The notes beneath the pieces were generated by a model. It ran no database searches and was not told where the DNA came from. It saw nothing but the letters and a program-made list of their open reading frames with translations. Of a stretch of 64,000 nucleotides of DNA, positions 43,741-53,900 are shown one piece after another. This stretch comes from Bacteroidales bacterium KHT7 (GTDB taxonomy: Bacteria; Bacteroidota; Bacteroidia; Bacteroidales; Bacteroidaceae). A program made the translations under genes and the position numbers. The stretch's first letter is position 1. Each line of letters opens with the position of its first letter. The DNA lies in contig FNBQ01000016.1 of the NCBI GenBank assembly GCA_900102385.1, positions 20,774 through 84,773 on the forward strand, in the 5' to 3' direction.

Positions 43741-44109
43741 TTACTTAGCAGGAGCATTCTGAGCAGGTGTGCTCTGTGCTGGAGCATTCTGAGCAGGAGC
43801 CGATGGCATTGCAGGAATGTTGTTAGGATTTACGTTACTGCTCTCGGTAGCCTGCTTTGTCATGACTGAGTTTTCGCCGCTTGCAGATGGCAAACTGTAT
43901 GCTGCAAGAATACTAATGACAACCATAAATGCAGCAAGGAACCATGTGATGTTTTCCAAACCGCTCTTAGTGTTGCGCACACCAAAGATTGCATTTGAGC
44001 TTGAGAAGCTTGATGCCAAGCCGCCGCCCTTTGACTCTTGAATACATACGACAAAGCACATTATAACGGCTGCCAATACAATCAAAACAATTAAAAATAC
44101 GTATAACAT
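43741..44109 (-). CDS. secG: Preprotein translocase subunit SecG
   Basis: 122 residues. Two membrane helices around the conserved ESKGGGLASSF; the C-terminus carries the repeat PAQNAPAQSTPAQNAPA. Auxiliary subunit of SecYEG. Last gene of a four-gene run (sigma-54 regulator, lptE, TPR-like, secG). Confidence 0.93.
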   Translation of the reverse strand: MLYVFLIVLIVLAAVIMCFVVCIQESKGGGLASSFSSSNAIFGVRNTKSGLENITWFLAAFMVVISILAAYSLPSASGENSVMTKQATESSNVNPNNIPAMPSAPAQNAPAQSTPAQNAPAK

Positions 44110-44119
44110 TTCTTATAAA

Positions 44120-45034
44120 TTATTTACTGTTAATAATCAGTTTTTCTAAAAATCTTATTTGGTCTGCAAAGTAACGATTTTTTTTTGGATATTTCAAACT
44201 TAATTGCTGAATAATTTTAAGTGCCTTATCATATCTTTGCTGTTTTATATAGATTTTCGCCAAAGTTTCGGTGAAAAACTTATCATCAGCACTTTCGTTC
44301 ACTCCTTCGGGCGCATTTTGCTGCGCATCATCGTCGGACTGAATGAATGAAATCGTTTTCTTTTTAGGCTCTTCGGCAACCATCGGCATTTCTTTCTGAA
44401 CGGATGGCGATACAACCTCATCTTCAGCGGCAAGAGCATCATCCTCAGAGTCGGCATTGCTGCTGAATTTTGGCAAAACGTGCTTAGGCTTTCTGCGAGG
44501 TGCGCCGATGTCGAGCATCAGACGCTCATCGCCCTTCTTTATAAAGTCGTCGATAAGGCTCTGTCCCTGCATCTTGTTGGCGTTGCCCTCGCCCTCCTCG
44601 GGCTTTATGTCGTCGAGTTGCTTGAGGTACGAAACATAGTCGGTAGCCAAATCAACCGGTTTCGTATCGTTCTTCTCCTCTCGCCTCTCTTCTTTTTCCT
44701 CCGGAAGACTGTCGAGGAACACGTCGATGAGCGACATGGTACGGTCTACCGACAATCCGCCATCGGCAACCGACGTTTCCTCGCTCTTGAACTTAGGAAT
44801 TATGTAGTTTGCGCCCTCAACAAGCATGAACAACTGACGGCGATCGTTTACATATAGTGCCGCCTTTCGCAACTCATCGCCAAACGACGAGTCGTGAAGA
44901 ATGTACAGATTCTTGAGCAGCAGCAGACGAGCCGTCTGATAGTACGGATAGCGAGCCAGCAAGCCTCTCAGTTCGAACAGCGAGTTGCGGTCGAGTCGTT
45001 CGGGGTGACTTATGTATTCTGTCAAATCTGTCAT
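44120..45034 (-). CDS. TPR-like cytoplasmic protein
   Basis: 304 residues, no signal peptide. A helical N-terminus (LRGLLARYPYYQTARLLLLKNLY), an acidic, low-complexity middle, and a C-terminal TPR-like hairpin (TLAKIYIKQQRYDKALKIIQQL). Found between lptE and secG in Bacteroidota. Function unknown. 10 nt before secG and 4 nt after lptE. Confidence 0.8.
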   Translation of the reverse strand: MTDLTEYISHPERLDRNSLFELRGLLARYPYYQTARLLLLKNLYILHDSSFGDELRKAALYVNDRRQLFMLVEGANYIIPKFKSEETSVADGGLSVDRTMSLIDVFLDSLPEEKEERREEKNDTKPVDLATDYVSYLKQLDDIKPEEGEGNANKMQGQSLIDDFIKKGDERLMLDIGAPRRKPKHVLPKFSSNADSEDDALAAEDEVVSPSVQKEMPMVAEEPKKKTISFIQSDDDAQQNAPEGVNESADDKFFTETLAKIYIKQQRYDKALKIIQQLSLKYPKKNRYFADQIRFLEKLIINSK

Positions 45035-45038
45035 TGGG

Positions 45039-45557
45039 CTACCAGTTTGCTACCGTTGCGTTAAAAATCTGATTCGTTATGTCCTTAACCATCTGGTTCA
45101 CAAGGTCGTCCTGAACAGATGTGAGAGGCTGAGACGAATCGTATGTCTGCGAGGCACTAAACGTGCGCTCGAAATCCTCGGAATGATTGCTGTTGTTAAC
45201 AAAGCGCACGTTGACGGTCATCTTCAGTTCAACCTGAGACGAATAACCGTCGGCAGATACCGATTTGTTTGCCTGAGTGTAGTCGGTTATCTCTCCGCTT
45301 ATCTGCAAGTCGCCGTTTCGCCTAACCTGCTGAAGGCGAGTCTTCTTGCTGAATTCATCAACCAGTTCGTTGTTGAAGATTGACGCCATAGGAGCCCACA
45401 CATAGGCTGCACGGTTTGGGAACGTGGCAATGCTTATGGTCTTTGTCTTTGTATAATCTATTGAAGAACCATTGAACTTGTACGACACGCTGCACGCTGC
45501 CACCAGAGGCAGCACGAGCATGAGAATCAGTTTTACGATATTCTTATTCGAGACCAT
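45039..45557 (-). CDS. lptE: LptE-like LPS-assembly lipoprotein
   Basis: 172 residues from the ATG at 45557 (MVSNKNIVKL); the longer frame to 45599 lies inside the upstream gene. Lipoprotein signal LVAAC. The mature part resembles Bacteroidota LptE (YKFNGSSIDYTKTKTISIATFPN), which plugs the LptD barrel for LPS export. The start overlaps the regulator gene by 14 nt. Confidence 0.87.
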   Translation of the reverse strand: MVSNKNIVKLILMLVLPLVAACSVSYKFNGSSIDYTKTKTISIATFPNRAAYVWAPMASIFNNELVDEFSKKTRLQQVRRNGDLQISGEITDYTQANKSVSADGYSSQVELKMTVNVRFVNNSNHSEDFERTFSASQTYDSSQPLTSVQDDLVNQMVKDITNQIFNATVANW

Positions 45558-46782
45558 ATTTCTTAATTTTACGATAAAGCGTGCGCTCCGACATTCCAAG
45601 AGCGTCGGCCACTATTTTTCTGCGATTGTGATGCTTGCGAAGGGCATCTTCAATCATCTTCTTCTCGGCCTGTTCAACAGCCGAATGTGCGCCTTCCGAA
45701 GGCTCTACGTCCTCTACATCAATCCAGTCGGACGAACCGTAATCGCTGCTGCTCGGCGTTACTACCGGAATATCCGTAGTAAGGTGCTTTGGCGCAGGCA
45801 GACCTGCCGGAACTTTAGCCACGCTGTCAGATTTATGCGACTGTCCGCCCTCGAGTTCGGCAACGCGGTTGCGAAGGTCGGCAACCTGTTTTCTGAGTTC
45901 GTAGATGAAGCCGTAAATCATGTCGCGCTCCTCGCTGAACGAGTGTTCCTCCTTCTTGTTATGGTTTATGTCGAGCACCTCGGTTGTCTCGGCATCCTCG
46001 GGAACATAGCGTTTAAGCACCTCGAGAGTGATGCGACGTTCTTCGGATACGACCGAAATCTGCTCAACCAGATTGCGGAGTTGGCGCACGTTTCCCGGCC
46101 ATTTGTAAGCCAAAAGGAGCGGCTTGGCATCTTCAGCAAGTTGCACGGGCGGCATGTTGTACTTCTCAGCCACGTCCATGGCAAACTTCATGAAGAGTTT
46201 TATGATGTCGTCGCCTCGCTTGCGCAAAGGCGGAATGAAAATCGGAATCTGGTTAAGGCGATAGAACAAATCCTCGCGGAAGCGTCGCTCGCTTATAGCC
46301 TTCTGAAAGTTGACGTTTGTTGCGGCAACGATTCTGACGTTTGTCTTGCGCACAACATCCTCGCCCATTCTTATGTATTCGCCCGTCTCGAGCACACGCA
46401 GCAACCGGGCTTGCGTAGCCATCGGCAGTTCGCCCACCTCGTCGAGGAAGAGCGTTCCGCCATCGGCAGAGCCGAAATATCCTTCTCTGTCCTGAAGTGC
46501 GCCCGTAAACGAGCCCTTCTTGTGTCCGAAGAGTTCAGAATCAATTGTTCCCTCGGGAATTGAACCGCAGTTTACCGCCATGAACTTTTTGTGGCGGCGC
46601 GCGCTGTTGTCGTGAATCAGTCGCGGTATAACCTCCTTACCCGAACCGTTCTCGCCCGTAATAAGCACAGACAAATCGGTTGGGGCAACCTGCAGAGCCA
46701 TGTCTATAGCCCTGTTCAGTTCTTCACAGTTTCCTATAATGCCATATCGGGCCTTATTCTTCTGTATTTCCGAAGTATTCAT
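45544..46782 (-). CDS. Sigma-54-dependent transcriptional regulator
   Basis: 412 residues from the ATG at 46782 (MNTSEIQKNK); the extra upstream residues include the promoter. No receiver domain. AAA+ core with Walker A GENGSGKE, the sigma-54 contact loop GSFTGA (Ser where GAFTGA is usual), and GGTLFLDEVGELP. A Fis-type HTH closes the protein (RRKIVADALGMSERTLYRKI). Activates RpoN promoters; targets and signal are unknown. Confidence 0.92.
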   Translation of the reverse strand: MNTSEIQKNKARYGIIGNCEELNRAIDMALQVAPTDLSVLITGENGSGKEVIPRLIHDNSARRHKKFMAVNCGSIPEGTIDSELFGHKKGSFTGALQDREGYFGSADGGTLFLDEVGELPMATQARLLRVLETGEYIRMGEDVVRKTNVRIVAATNVNFQKAISERRFREDLFYRLNQIPIFIPPLRKRGDDIIKLFMKFAMDVAEKYNMPPVQLAEDAKPLLLAYKWPGNVRQLRNLVEQISVVSEERRITLEVLKRYVPEDAETTEVLDINHNKKEEHSFSEERDMIYGFIYELRKQVADLRNRVAELEGGQSHKSDSVAKVPAGLPAPKHLTTDIPVVTPSSSDYGSSDWIDVEDVEPSEGAHSAVEQAEKKMIEDALRKHHNRRKIVADALGMSERTLYRKIKKYGLE

Positions 46783-46807
46783 TACCGCAAAATTCTTTAA
46801 AAGCGTA

Positions 46808-46815
46808 CAAAGGTA
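46808..46815 (-). promoter_or_regulatory. -7 box of the regulator-lptE-secG operon
   Basis: TACCTTTG on the minus strand, 26 nt before the ATG. No clear -33 TTG. Confidence 0.45.
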
Positions 46816-46849
46816 AACAAAATAAAAAAGAAAAACCACATATAGGCTA

Positions 46850-46886
46850 AAAAAAAGTCCCGACACAGAAAAATCTGCATCGGGAA
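46850..46886 (-). terminator. ino1 terminator
   Basis: TCCCGA and TCGGGA with inner CAGA/TCTG, followed by eight T on the minus strand. Confidence 0.85.
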
Positions 46887-46916
46887 CAAACAATATGTTA
46901 ACTAAAGAGTTTCGGA

Positions 46917-48224
46917 TTAGTCAATCTCCTCGTCAGCCTCGTATCCGCCCATCTCGCGGATAGCGTTCTTAAGCATTGTGTACTGCTGGAACAAGTGGTT
47001 AACAGGAACCTCGCCCTTAGTGTAGTCGTGCATTGGGCTCTTGAGGAAGAAGCTCAAGAAGCGCTGTATGCCGTACTTGCCTGCGCGTGCTGCCAAGTCG
47101 CTCAACAATACCAAGTCGAGGCAAAGAGGAGCGGCAAGGATAGAGTCGCGGCAAAGGAAGTTAATCTTAATCTGCATTGGATAGCCCATCCAGCCAAAGA
47201 TATCGATGTTATCCCAGCCTTCCTTGTTATCGTTGCGTGGAGGATAGTAGTTGATACGCACCTTGTGATAGTAGTCTGTGTACAAGTCAGGCTGCTCCTC
47301 TGGAACAAGGATTGACTCCAAAGTAGAAAGCTTTGAAACCTCCTTTGTGCGGAAGTTTGCTGGCTCGTCGAGTACAAGACCGTCGCGGTTGCCAAGGATA
47401 TTTGTTGAAAACCAACCAGAAAGACCAAGGCAGCGAGTGCCGATGATTGGAGCAAAACCGCTCTTTACAAGAGTCTGTCCAGTCTTGAAGTCCTTACCTG
47501 CGATAGGCAGCTTAGTCTGCTCTGCCAACTCCCACATTGCAGGGATGTCGACTGTTGTGTTAGGAGCACCCATGATGAATGGAGCGCCTTCCTTCAATGC
47601 TGCATAAGCGTAGCACATAGATGGAGCAACGTGCTCAGTATCGTTAGCCTTCATTGCAGCCTCGAGCGAAGCAACAGTTGCGTGAATCTTCTCATCAACC
47701 GGAACATACACCTCGGTAGATGCAGCCCAAAGAACTACGATACGGTCGCAGTTGTTATCAGCCTTGAACTTGCGGATATCAGCACGAATCTGCTCTGCCA
47801 TATCCATGCGGTCCTTACAATCCTTTACGTTGTTGCCATCAAGACGCTTAGCGTAGTTCTTGTCGAATGCTGCCTTGAAAGGAACAATCTTCTCCAATTC
47901 GTCCTTTACCGGATTGATATCTTTTTCTTTCAGTACCTCGCAGTTGATTGCCGATTCATAAGCGTTAGCAGGATAAACATCCCATGCACCGAAAACGATG
48001 TCGTTAAGACTTGCGATAGATACGATGTCGCCGTACTTCTTGTACTGCTTGTCGGCACCCTTGCCCACGCGAATCTTGTCATACTGAGTCATTGAACCTA
48101 CAGGCTTTGCCAAGCCTTTGCGGGCCATCAAGACGCCCGTCATAAAGGTTGAGGATACAGCTCCCAAACCTACAACCATCACACCAAGTTTACCGGTGGC
48201 TGGCTTTACATTTTGATTTGCCAT
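46917..48224 (-). CDS. ino1: Myo-inositol-1-phosphate synthase
   Basis: 435 residues. NAD-binding Rossmann start VVGLGAVSSTFMTGV, the conserved DRIVVLWAASTEVY segment, KSGFAPIIG, and the C-terminal catalytic region (NYYPPRNDNKEGWDNIDI; KINFLCRDSILAAPL). Makes inositol-1-phosphate from glucose-6-phosphate, the entry step for the inositol lipids of Bacteroidota. Other inositol-lipid genes are not next to it. Single gene with its own promoter. Confidence 0.95.
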   Translation of the reverse strand: MANQNVKPATGKLGVMVVGLGAVSSTFMTGVLMARKGLAKPVGSMTQYDKIRVGKGADKQYKKYGDIVSIASLNDIVFGAWDVYPANAYESAINCEVLKEKDINPVKDELEKIVPFKAAFDKNYAKRLDGNNVKDCKDRMDMAEQIRADIRKFKADNNCDRIVVLWAASTEVYVPVDEKIHATVASLEAAMKANDTEHVAPSMCYAYAALKEGAPFIMGAPNTTVDIPAMWELAEQTKLPIAGKDFKTGQTLVKSGFAPIIGTRCLGLSGWFSTNILGNRDGLVLDEPANFRTKEVSKLSTLESILVPEEQPDLYTDYYHKVRINYYPPRNDNKEGWDNIDIFGWMGYPMQIKINFLCRDSILAAPLCLDLVLLSDLAARAGKYGIQRFLSFFLKSPMHDYTKGEVPVNHLFQQYTMLKNAIREMGGYEADEEID

Positions 48225-48278
48225 TTATTTTTATATCTTTTTAGAAAACTTTTTTTGAGGTTTAAGTTTTTACCGATG

Positions 48279-48310
48279 CAAATGTATTAAATTTGAGCGT
48301 AACTGAGCAA
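48279..48310 (-). promoter_or_regulatory. ino1 promoter
   Basis: TTG (48308-48310), 21 nt, TACATTTG (48279-48286). Confidence 0.65.
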
Positions 48311-48397
48311 CTTTTGGCATTAAATCTTCAAAATATCTTCATATTAAAGATTATTTTGAGAGAACAAAGTTCCTTTTTGCACAAAAAAAGCGAGTTA

Positions 48398-49597
48398 TTA
48401 GCCAAATATCACATTATCAAACCAGTTTTTGTCCTGCAAATATACACGAGCCGTGTATTTCGACTTGTCGTGCTCGGGAACAAGAGGAATGTATTCCAAC
48501 TCTTTATCGTTAGGAATAAAATTGTTGTAATGGATATCGAATCTTTCGGCATTCGTTATCCATCGGCTTTTCAGTTCGTGCGCCAAGATGCCCATGTTGT
48601 TGCGAAGGTTTACCTCTACGCACGGATGCAGAAAGTCGCCCTTCTCATAATCCCTCACAATCATCATGTCTACTCCCAAAACTCCATTATAATAAGGTGC
48701 AATCAGATTGCGCACATTCTCCTCGACTACTTTGCGTACAGTACGGATTTTATCAACGTCTACGCCTAAGATATAGCACATATAGTCCTCAATCTCCTTG
48801 TCGGTCATCAAAACATTGCCCTGATAAGTGCCTTGGTTGGCTGTATCGAACTTGGAATATCCCAAGAAAGAGACCTTTCCTTCAGACACCTTGAACTCTA
48901 ACGCATAATCGCCGAATTTATTATACAGAGGCTCAACGATACAGCATCCCTGCTTCTCGATGACATTGTTTACCCAGCCCTTCACCTTCTCGGTTATATT
49001 CGTACTGTAGCAGTAGTTCAAGCCCTTTCCGCTGCTCGACCACGGCATTTTCATCATCACACCTTCGTATCTCTCTGCCAACGGGAAGAACTCTTCGAGA
49101 CTGGTGATTACGAACGACTCGCCTACGCAGAAATCACGTCCGATGGCATCAACTATCTGCGGAAGCATCTGCACCGCCGTACGACGGCTCGAAAGGTTGC
49201 GGATGCCTTCGAGTTTCTCATCGGTTGGAAGCATTGACTGCGGAACGCCCCATTTCTCGAACTTACGCTTGATGTAGCCGTCCCAACCCCACGGAGCAAG
49301 TTCGGCATTGTCAACGTCAATGGAAAGCCGGCTGCAAACATTCTTGAACGGTTCTTTGAAAGAAGCAAAGCAGACGCCCTCGCCCACCTTCTTCTTCACC
49401 TTATTATATATAGAATCGCGGAAAATCTCAGCCCTCTCAACCGAATCGACGATGACAATATCGCCCGGCTCGGCAATCCACGTTGGCAGGAACGACAAAT
49501 CGTTTGCCATCTTGCGAATAACAGCCGGTGGCAGAAAGCTCGACTTATTGTCTGCCAGAGCCATATCGTGCTCAGGATTAAATACAAGTATCTTCAT
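48398..49597 (-). CDS. ATP-grasp-like conserved protein
   Basis: 399 residues, cytosolic. ATP-grasp-like features: VMMKMPWSSSGKGL (nucleotide-binding strand and glycine loop, about 180-193) and HPCVEVNLRNNMG (metal-binding Glu/Asn, about 325). The start MKILVFNPEHDMALAD is typical of a Bacteroidota family of unknown function. Might ligate a peptide or amino acid; that is inference. Confidence 0.8.
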   Translation of the reverse strand: MKILVFNPEHDMALADNKSSFLPPAVIRKMANDLSFLPTWIAEPGDIVIVDSVERAEIFRDSIYNKVKKKVGEGVCFASFKEPFKNVCSRLSIDVDNAELAPWGWDGYIKRKFEKWGVPQSMLPTDEKLEGIRNLSSRRTAVQMLPQIVDAIGRDFCVGESFVITSLEEFFPLAERYEGVMMKMPWSSSGKGLNYCYSTNITEKVKGWVNNVIEKQGCCIVEPLYNKFGDYALEFKVSEGKVSFLGYSKFDTANQGTYQGNVLMTDKEIEDYMCYILGVDVDKIRTVRKVVEENVRNLIAPYYNGVLGVDMMIVRDYEKGDFLHPCVEVNLRNNMGILAHELKSRWITNAERFDIHYNNFIPNDKELEYIPLVPEHDKSKYTARVYLQDKNWFDNVIFG

Positions 49598-49616
49598 AAT
49601 ACAACAATAATGGATA

Positions 49617-49645
49617 CAAAATTAACATTTTTTGCATAAATACAA
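49617..49645 (-). promoter_or_regulatory. Promoter of the ATP-grasp-like gene
   Basis: TTG (49643-49645), 18 nt, TAATTTTG (49617-49624). Confidence 0.5.
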
Positions 49646-49693
49646 CCAAAAATATGCAGCAATAAAAAAAATCAAGATTTTTGCAAAGTCAAG

Positions 49694-49724
49694 TTTGCAA
49701 ATTTATATTTTTTACCTATCTTTG
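49694..49724 (+). promoter_or_regulatory. Promoter of the AAA ATPase gene
   Basis: TTTG (49694-49697), 19 nt, TATCTTTG (49717-49724); full consensus. Confidence 0.7.
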
Positions 49725-49747
49725 CAGTCAATTACAAAATAAATCGA

Positions 49748-50926
49748 ATGGATGCTTTCTATAGAACCCATGCTTATTTGATTGAGCACACCAACGCTCC
49801 CGTACACAGGGCATTGATGGACGAGATTAACTGGGACGACCGTCTGATTGGCATTAAAGGCAGCAGAGGAGTTGGCAAGACAACATTCCTTTTGCAGTAT
49901 GCCAAGGAGAAATTCGGCAACGACCCATCGTGTCTCTACATCAATACCAACAACTTCTATTTTCAGGGCCGGGGAATAGCCGATTTTGCAGGCGACTTCG
50001 TCAGAAAGGGCGGAAAAGTACTGCTTATCGACCAAGTATTCAAGCAGCCAGAATGGAGCAAGGAACTGCGTAAGTGCTATGATCTATACCCACAGCTAAA
50101 AATCATTTTCAGCGGTTCGTCGGTAATGCGTCTGAAGGACGAGAACCCCGAACTGAACGGAATCGTAAAGAGTTATAACCTAAGAGGATTTTCATTTCGT
50201 GAATTCATCAATCTCCAGACAGGAAACAACTTCCCGTCGTACACCCTTGAGGAGATACTGAACAACCACGAGCACATCATAAAGTCGATACTCCCGAAGG
50301 TTAGGCCTCTCGATTATTTTCAGGATTACCTGCATCACGGATTCTACCCATTCTTTCTTGAAAAACGCAATTTCTCGGAGAATTTGCTCAAGACAATGAA
50401 CATGATGGTGGAAGTGGACATTCTGCTCATTAAACAAATAGAGCTGAAATATTTGTCTAAAATAAAAAAATTACTATATTTGCTCGCAGTAGACGGTCCG
50501 TCGGCTCCAAACGTAAGCCAGCTTGCTAACGACATTGAGACATCGCGAGCTACTGTGATGAACTATATCAAATATCTTGCCGATGCGAGACTGATAAACA
50601 TGGTCTACCCAGAAGGTGAGGGTTTCCCAAAGAAACCAGCCAAGATAATGATGCACAACACAAACCTGATGTATGCCATCTACCCAATCAAAGTAGAGCA
50701 GCAGGATGTTCTTGAGACCTTTTTTGTAAACACTATGTGGAAAGACCATAAAGTGTACAAGGGCGACAAGGGAGCCTCTTTCATCGTTGACGGTGAGTAC
50801 AGGTTCCGCATAAGCACAGAGAGCAACAGGCTCAAGCCGCATCCGAACATCATCTATGCACAGCACCCTACTGAGATTAGCCGTGGCAACCAGATTCCGC
50901 TATGGCTCTTCGGGTTCATGTACTAA
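49748..50926 (+). CDS. AAA_14-type ATPase
   Basis: 392 residues. P-loop GIKGSRGVGKTTFL near 35-48, Walker B-like KVLLIDQVFKQ (Gln where Glu is common), and IIFSGSSVMRL. A C-terminal winged helix (SQLANDIETSRATVMNYIKYL) and a DUF4143-like end with a nuclease-like fold follow. Such proteins are widespread in Bacteroidota; the role is unknown. 57 nt before the PFOR gene on the same strand, with no terminator seen between. Confidence 0.88.
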   Translation: MDAFYRTHAYLIEHTNAPVHRALMDEINWDDRLIGIKGSRGVGKTTFLLQYAKEKFGNDPSCLYINTNNFYFQGRGIADFAGDFVRKGGKVLLIDQVFKQPEWSKELRKCYDLYPQLKIIFSGSSVMRLKDENPELNGIVKSYNLRGFSFREFINLQTGNNFPSYTLEEILNNHEHIIKSILPKVRPLDYFQDYLHHGFYPFFLEKRNFSENLLKTMNMMVEVDILLIKQIELKYLSKIKKLLYLLAVDGPSAPNVSQLANDIETSRATVMNYIKYLADARLINMVYPEGEGFPKKPAKIMMHNTNLMYAIYPIKVEQQDVLETFFVNTMWKDHKVYKGDKGASFIVDGEYRFRISTESNRLKPHPNIIYAQHPTEISRGNQIPLWLFGFMY

Positions 50927-50983
50927 TGGATAAAGACAAAAAGTTGAGGATAATCAATTTACTAATAATAATTTAATCAAATT

Positions 50984-53900
50984 ATGGCTAAAGAAAAAAA
51001 ATTTATCACTTGTGATGGTAACCAAGCCGCTGCACATATCGCATATATGTTCACAGAGGTAGCTGCCATCTACCCTATCACTCCATCATCTCCAATGGCG
51101 GAGCATGTTGACGAGTGGGCAGCTCAGGGCCGCAAGAACTTGTTCGGCGACACTGTATCTGTTCAGGAAATGCAGTCAGAGGCTGGTGCTGCTGGTGCAG
51201 TACACGGTTCTCTTCAGGCTGGTGCACTTACAACTACATTCACTGCTTCACAGGGTTTGTTGTTGATGATTCCAAATATGTACAAGATTGCCGGTGAGTT
51301 GCTTCCATCTGTATTCCACGTATCTGCGCGTACAGTTGCATCTCACTCTCTTTGTATCTTTGGTGATCACGGTGATGTTATGGCTTGCCGCCAGACTGGT
51401 TTCGCTATGCTTTGCGAGGGTTCTGTTCAGGAGGTTATGGACCTTTCAGCAGTTGCTCACCTTGCAGCACTCGAGGCTCGCGTTCCATTCATCAACTTCT
51501 TCGACGGTTTCCGTACTTCTCACGAGTACCACAAGATCGAGATGATTGAGGAAGACGACGTTAAGGGTCTTATCGATCAGAAGGCTCTTGCTGAGTTCCG
51601 TTCACGCGCTCTTTCTCCAGAGCACCCACAGGCTAAGGGTATGGCCGAGAACCCTGAGACATTCTTCGCACACCGCGAGAGCTGTAACCGCTTCTACGAT
51701 GCTGTTCCTGCAATCGTTGAGAAGTACATGGCTGAGATGTCTAAGATTACTGGCCGCGAGTACAAGCCATTCACTTACTACGGTGCTGCTGATGCAGACC
51801 GCGTAATCATCCTTATGGGTTCTGCTACTGAGGCAGCTCGCGAGGCTATCGACTACATGACAGCTAAGGGCGAGAAGGTTGGTATGGTTTCAGTACACTT
51901 GTACCGTCCATTCTCAGTAGAGCGCTTGCTTGCTGCTGTTCCAAAGACTGCTAAGAAGATTGCAGTTCTTGACAGAACTAAGGAGCCAGGTGCAAACGGC
52001 GAGCCTTTGTATCTTGACGTAAAGGATGCATTCTATGGCCAGCCAAATGCTCCAGTTATCGTTGGCGGTCGCTACGGTCTTGGTTCATGCGACACTACTC
52101 CAACAATGATTACTGGTGTATTCGAGAACCTTGCATTGCCACAGCCTAAGGATCACTTCACTGTAGGTATCAACGATGATGTAACATTCACTTCACTTCC
52201 TGAGAAGGTTGAGATTCCTATGGGTGGTGCAGGTATGTTCGAGGCTAAGTTCTTCGGTCTTGGTGCCGACGGTACTGTAGGTGCTAACAAGAACTCAGTT
52301 AAGATTATCGGTGACAACACTAACAAGCACTGTCAGGCTTACTTCTCTTACGACTCTAAGAAGTCTGGTGGTTTCACTTGTTCACACCTTCGTTTCGGTG
52401 ACAACCCAATCCGTTCAACATATCAGATTAAGACTCCTAACTTCGTTGCTTGCCACGTTCAGGCATACCTTCGTATGTACGATGTAACTCGTGGTTTGCA
52501 GAAGAACGGTCAGTTCTTGTTGAACACAATCTACGAGGGACAGGAGCTTATCGACTTCCTTCCAAACAACGTTAAGCGTTACTTCGCACAGAACAACATC
52601 ACTGTTTACTATATCAACGCTACTAAGATTGCTCGCGAAATCGGTCTTGGTAACCGTACTAACACAATCCTTCAGTCAGCATTCTTCCGCATCACTGAGG
52701 TTATCCCAGTTGATTTGGCAGTAGAGCAGATGAAGAAGTTCATCGTTAAGTCTTACGGCAAGAAGGGTGAGGATGTTGTAAACATGAACTACGCTGCTGT
52801 TGACCGCGGTGGTGAGTACCAGACATTGGCTGTTGACCCAGCATGGGCATCTCTTCCAGATGACGAGCCAGTTAAGCGCGACGAGCCAGAGTACATCACT
52901 AACATCGTTCGTCCTATCAACGCACAGGCTGGCGACTTGCTTCCAGTTTCTGCATACAAGGGCATCGAGGATGGTACTTGGGAGCAGGGAACTGCTGCAT
53001 ACGAGAAGCGCGGTGTATCTGGTCTTGTTCCTGTATGGAATGCTGAGACTTGTGCACAGTGTAACTCTTGTGCATACGTTTGTCCTCACGCTTGTATCCG
53101 TCCATTCGTTATGACCGACGAGGAGGCTGCTGGCGTAAACGGCGCATCTCTTGAGATGAAGGCTCCTGCTGCATTCAAGGGCATGAAGTTCCGTATTCAG
53201 GTAGGCGTTATGGACTGCTTGGGCTGCGGTAACTGTGTTGACGTATGTCCTAAGAAGGATGCAGAGGCTTTGAAGATGGTTCCATTCGACCCATCATCAG
53301 AGGACGCTGTTAAGGAGGCTAACAACTGGAACTACTGCGTAAAGAACGTTAAGTCTAAGCAGGATCTTGTTGACGTTACTTCTAACCCACGTATGAGCCA
53401 GTTCGCTACTCCATTGTTCGAGTTCTCAGGTGCTTGCTCTGGTTGTGGTGAGACTCCATACGTTAAGTTGATTTCTCAGTTGTTCGGCGACCGCGAGATG
53501 GTAGCTAACGCAACAGGTTGTTCTTCAATCTACTCAGGTTCTATCCCATCAACTCCTTACACTAAGAACGAGAAGGGTCAGGGTCCAGCATGGGCTAACT
53601 CATTGTTCGAGGACTTCTGCGAGTTCGGTATGGGTATGGTTCTTGCAAACAAGAAGATGAAGGCAAGAATCCAGCGTTTGTTGGAGGAGATGATTGCTTC
53701 TGACAAGACTTCAGAGGCTTACAAGGAGGCTGCTAAGGAGTGGATTGCTGGTCAGAACGACGCTAAGGCAAGCCGCGCTGCTGCAGACAAGTTGATTCCT
53801 GAAATCAAGGCTGGTGCAGCTGCTGGTTGCGCTGTATGCGCTCAGCTCGAGGAACTTTCTCACTTCTTGACTAAGCGTTCACAGTGGATTATCGGTGGTG

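Noticed and set aside
45472-46563. 363-codon open frame on the plus strand
   Set aside because: Antisense to the sigma-54 regulator and lptE, both well-supported.
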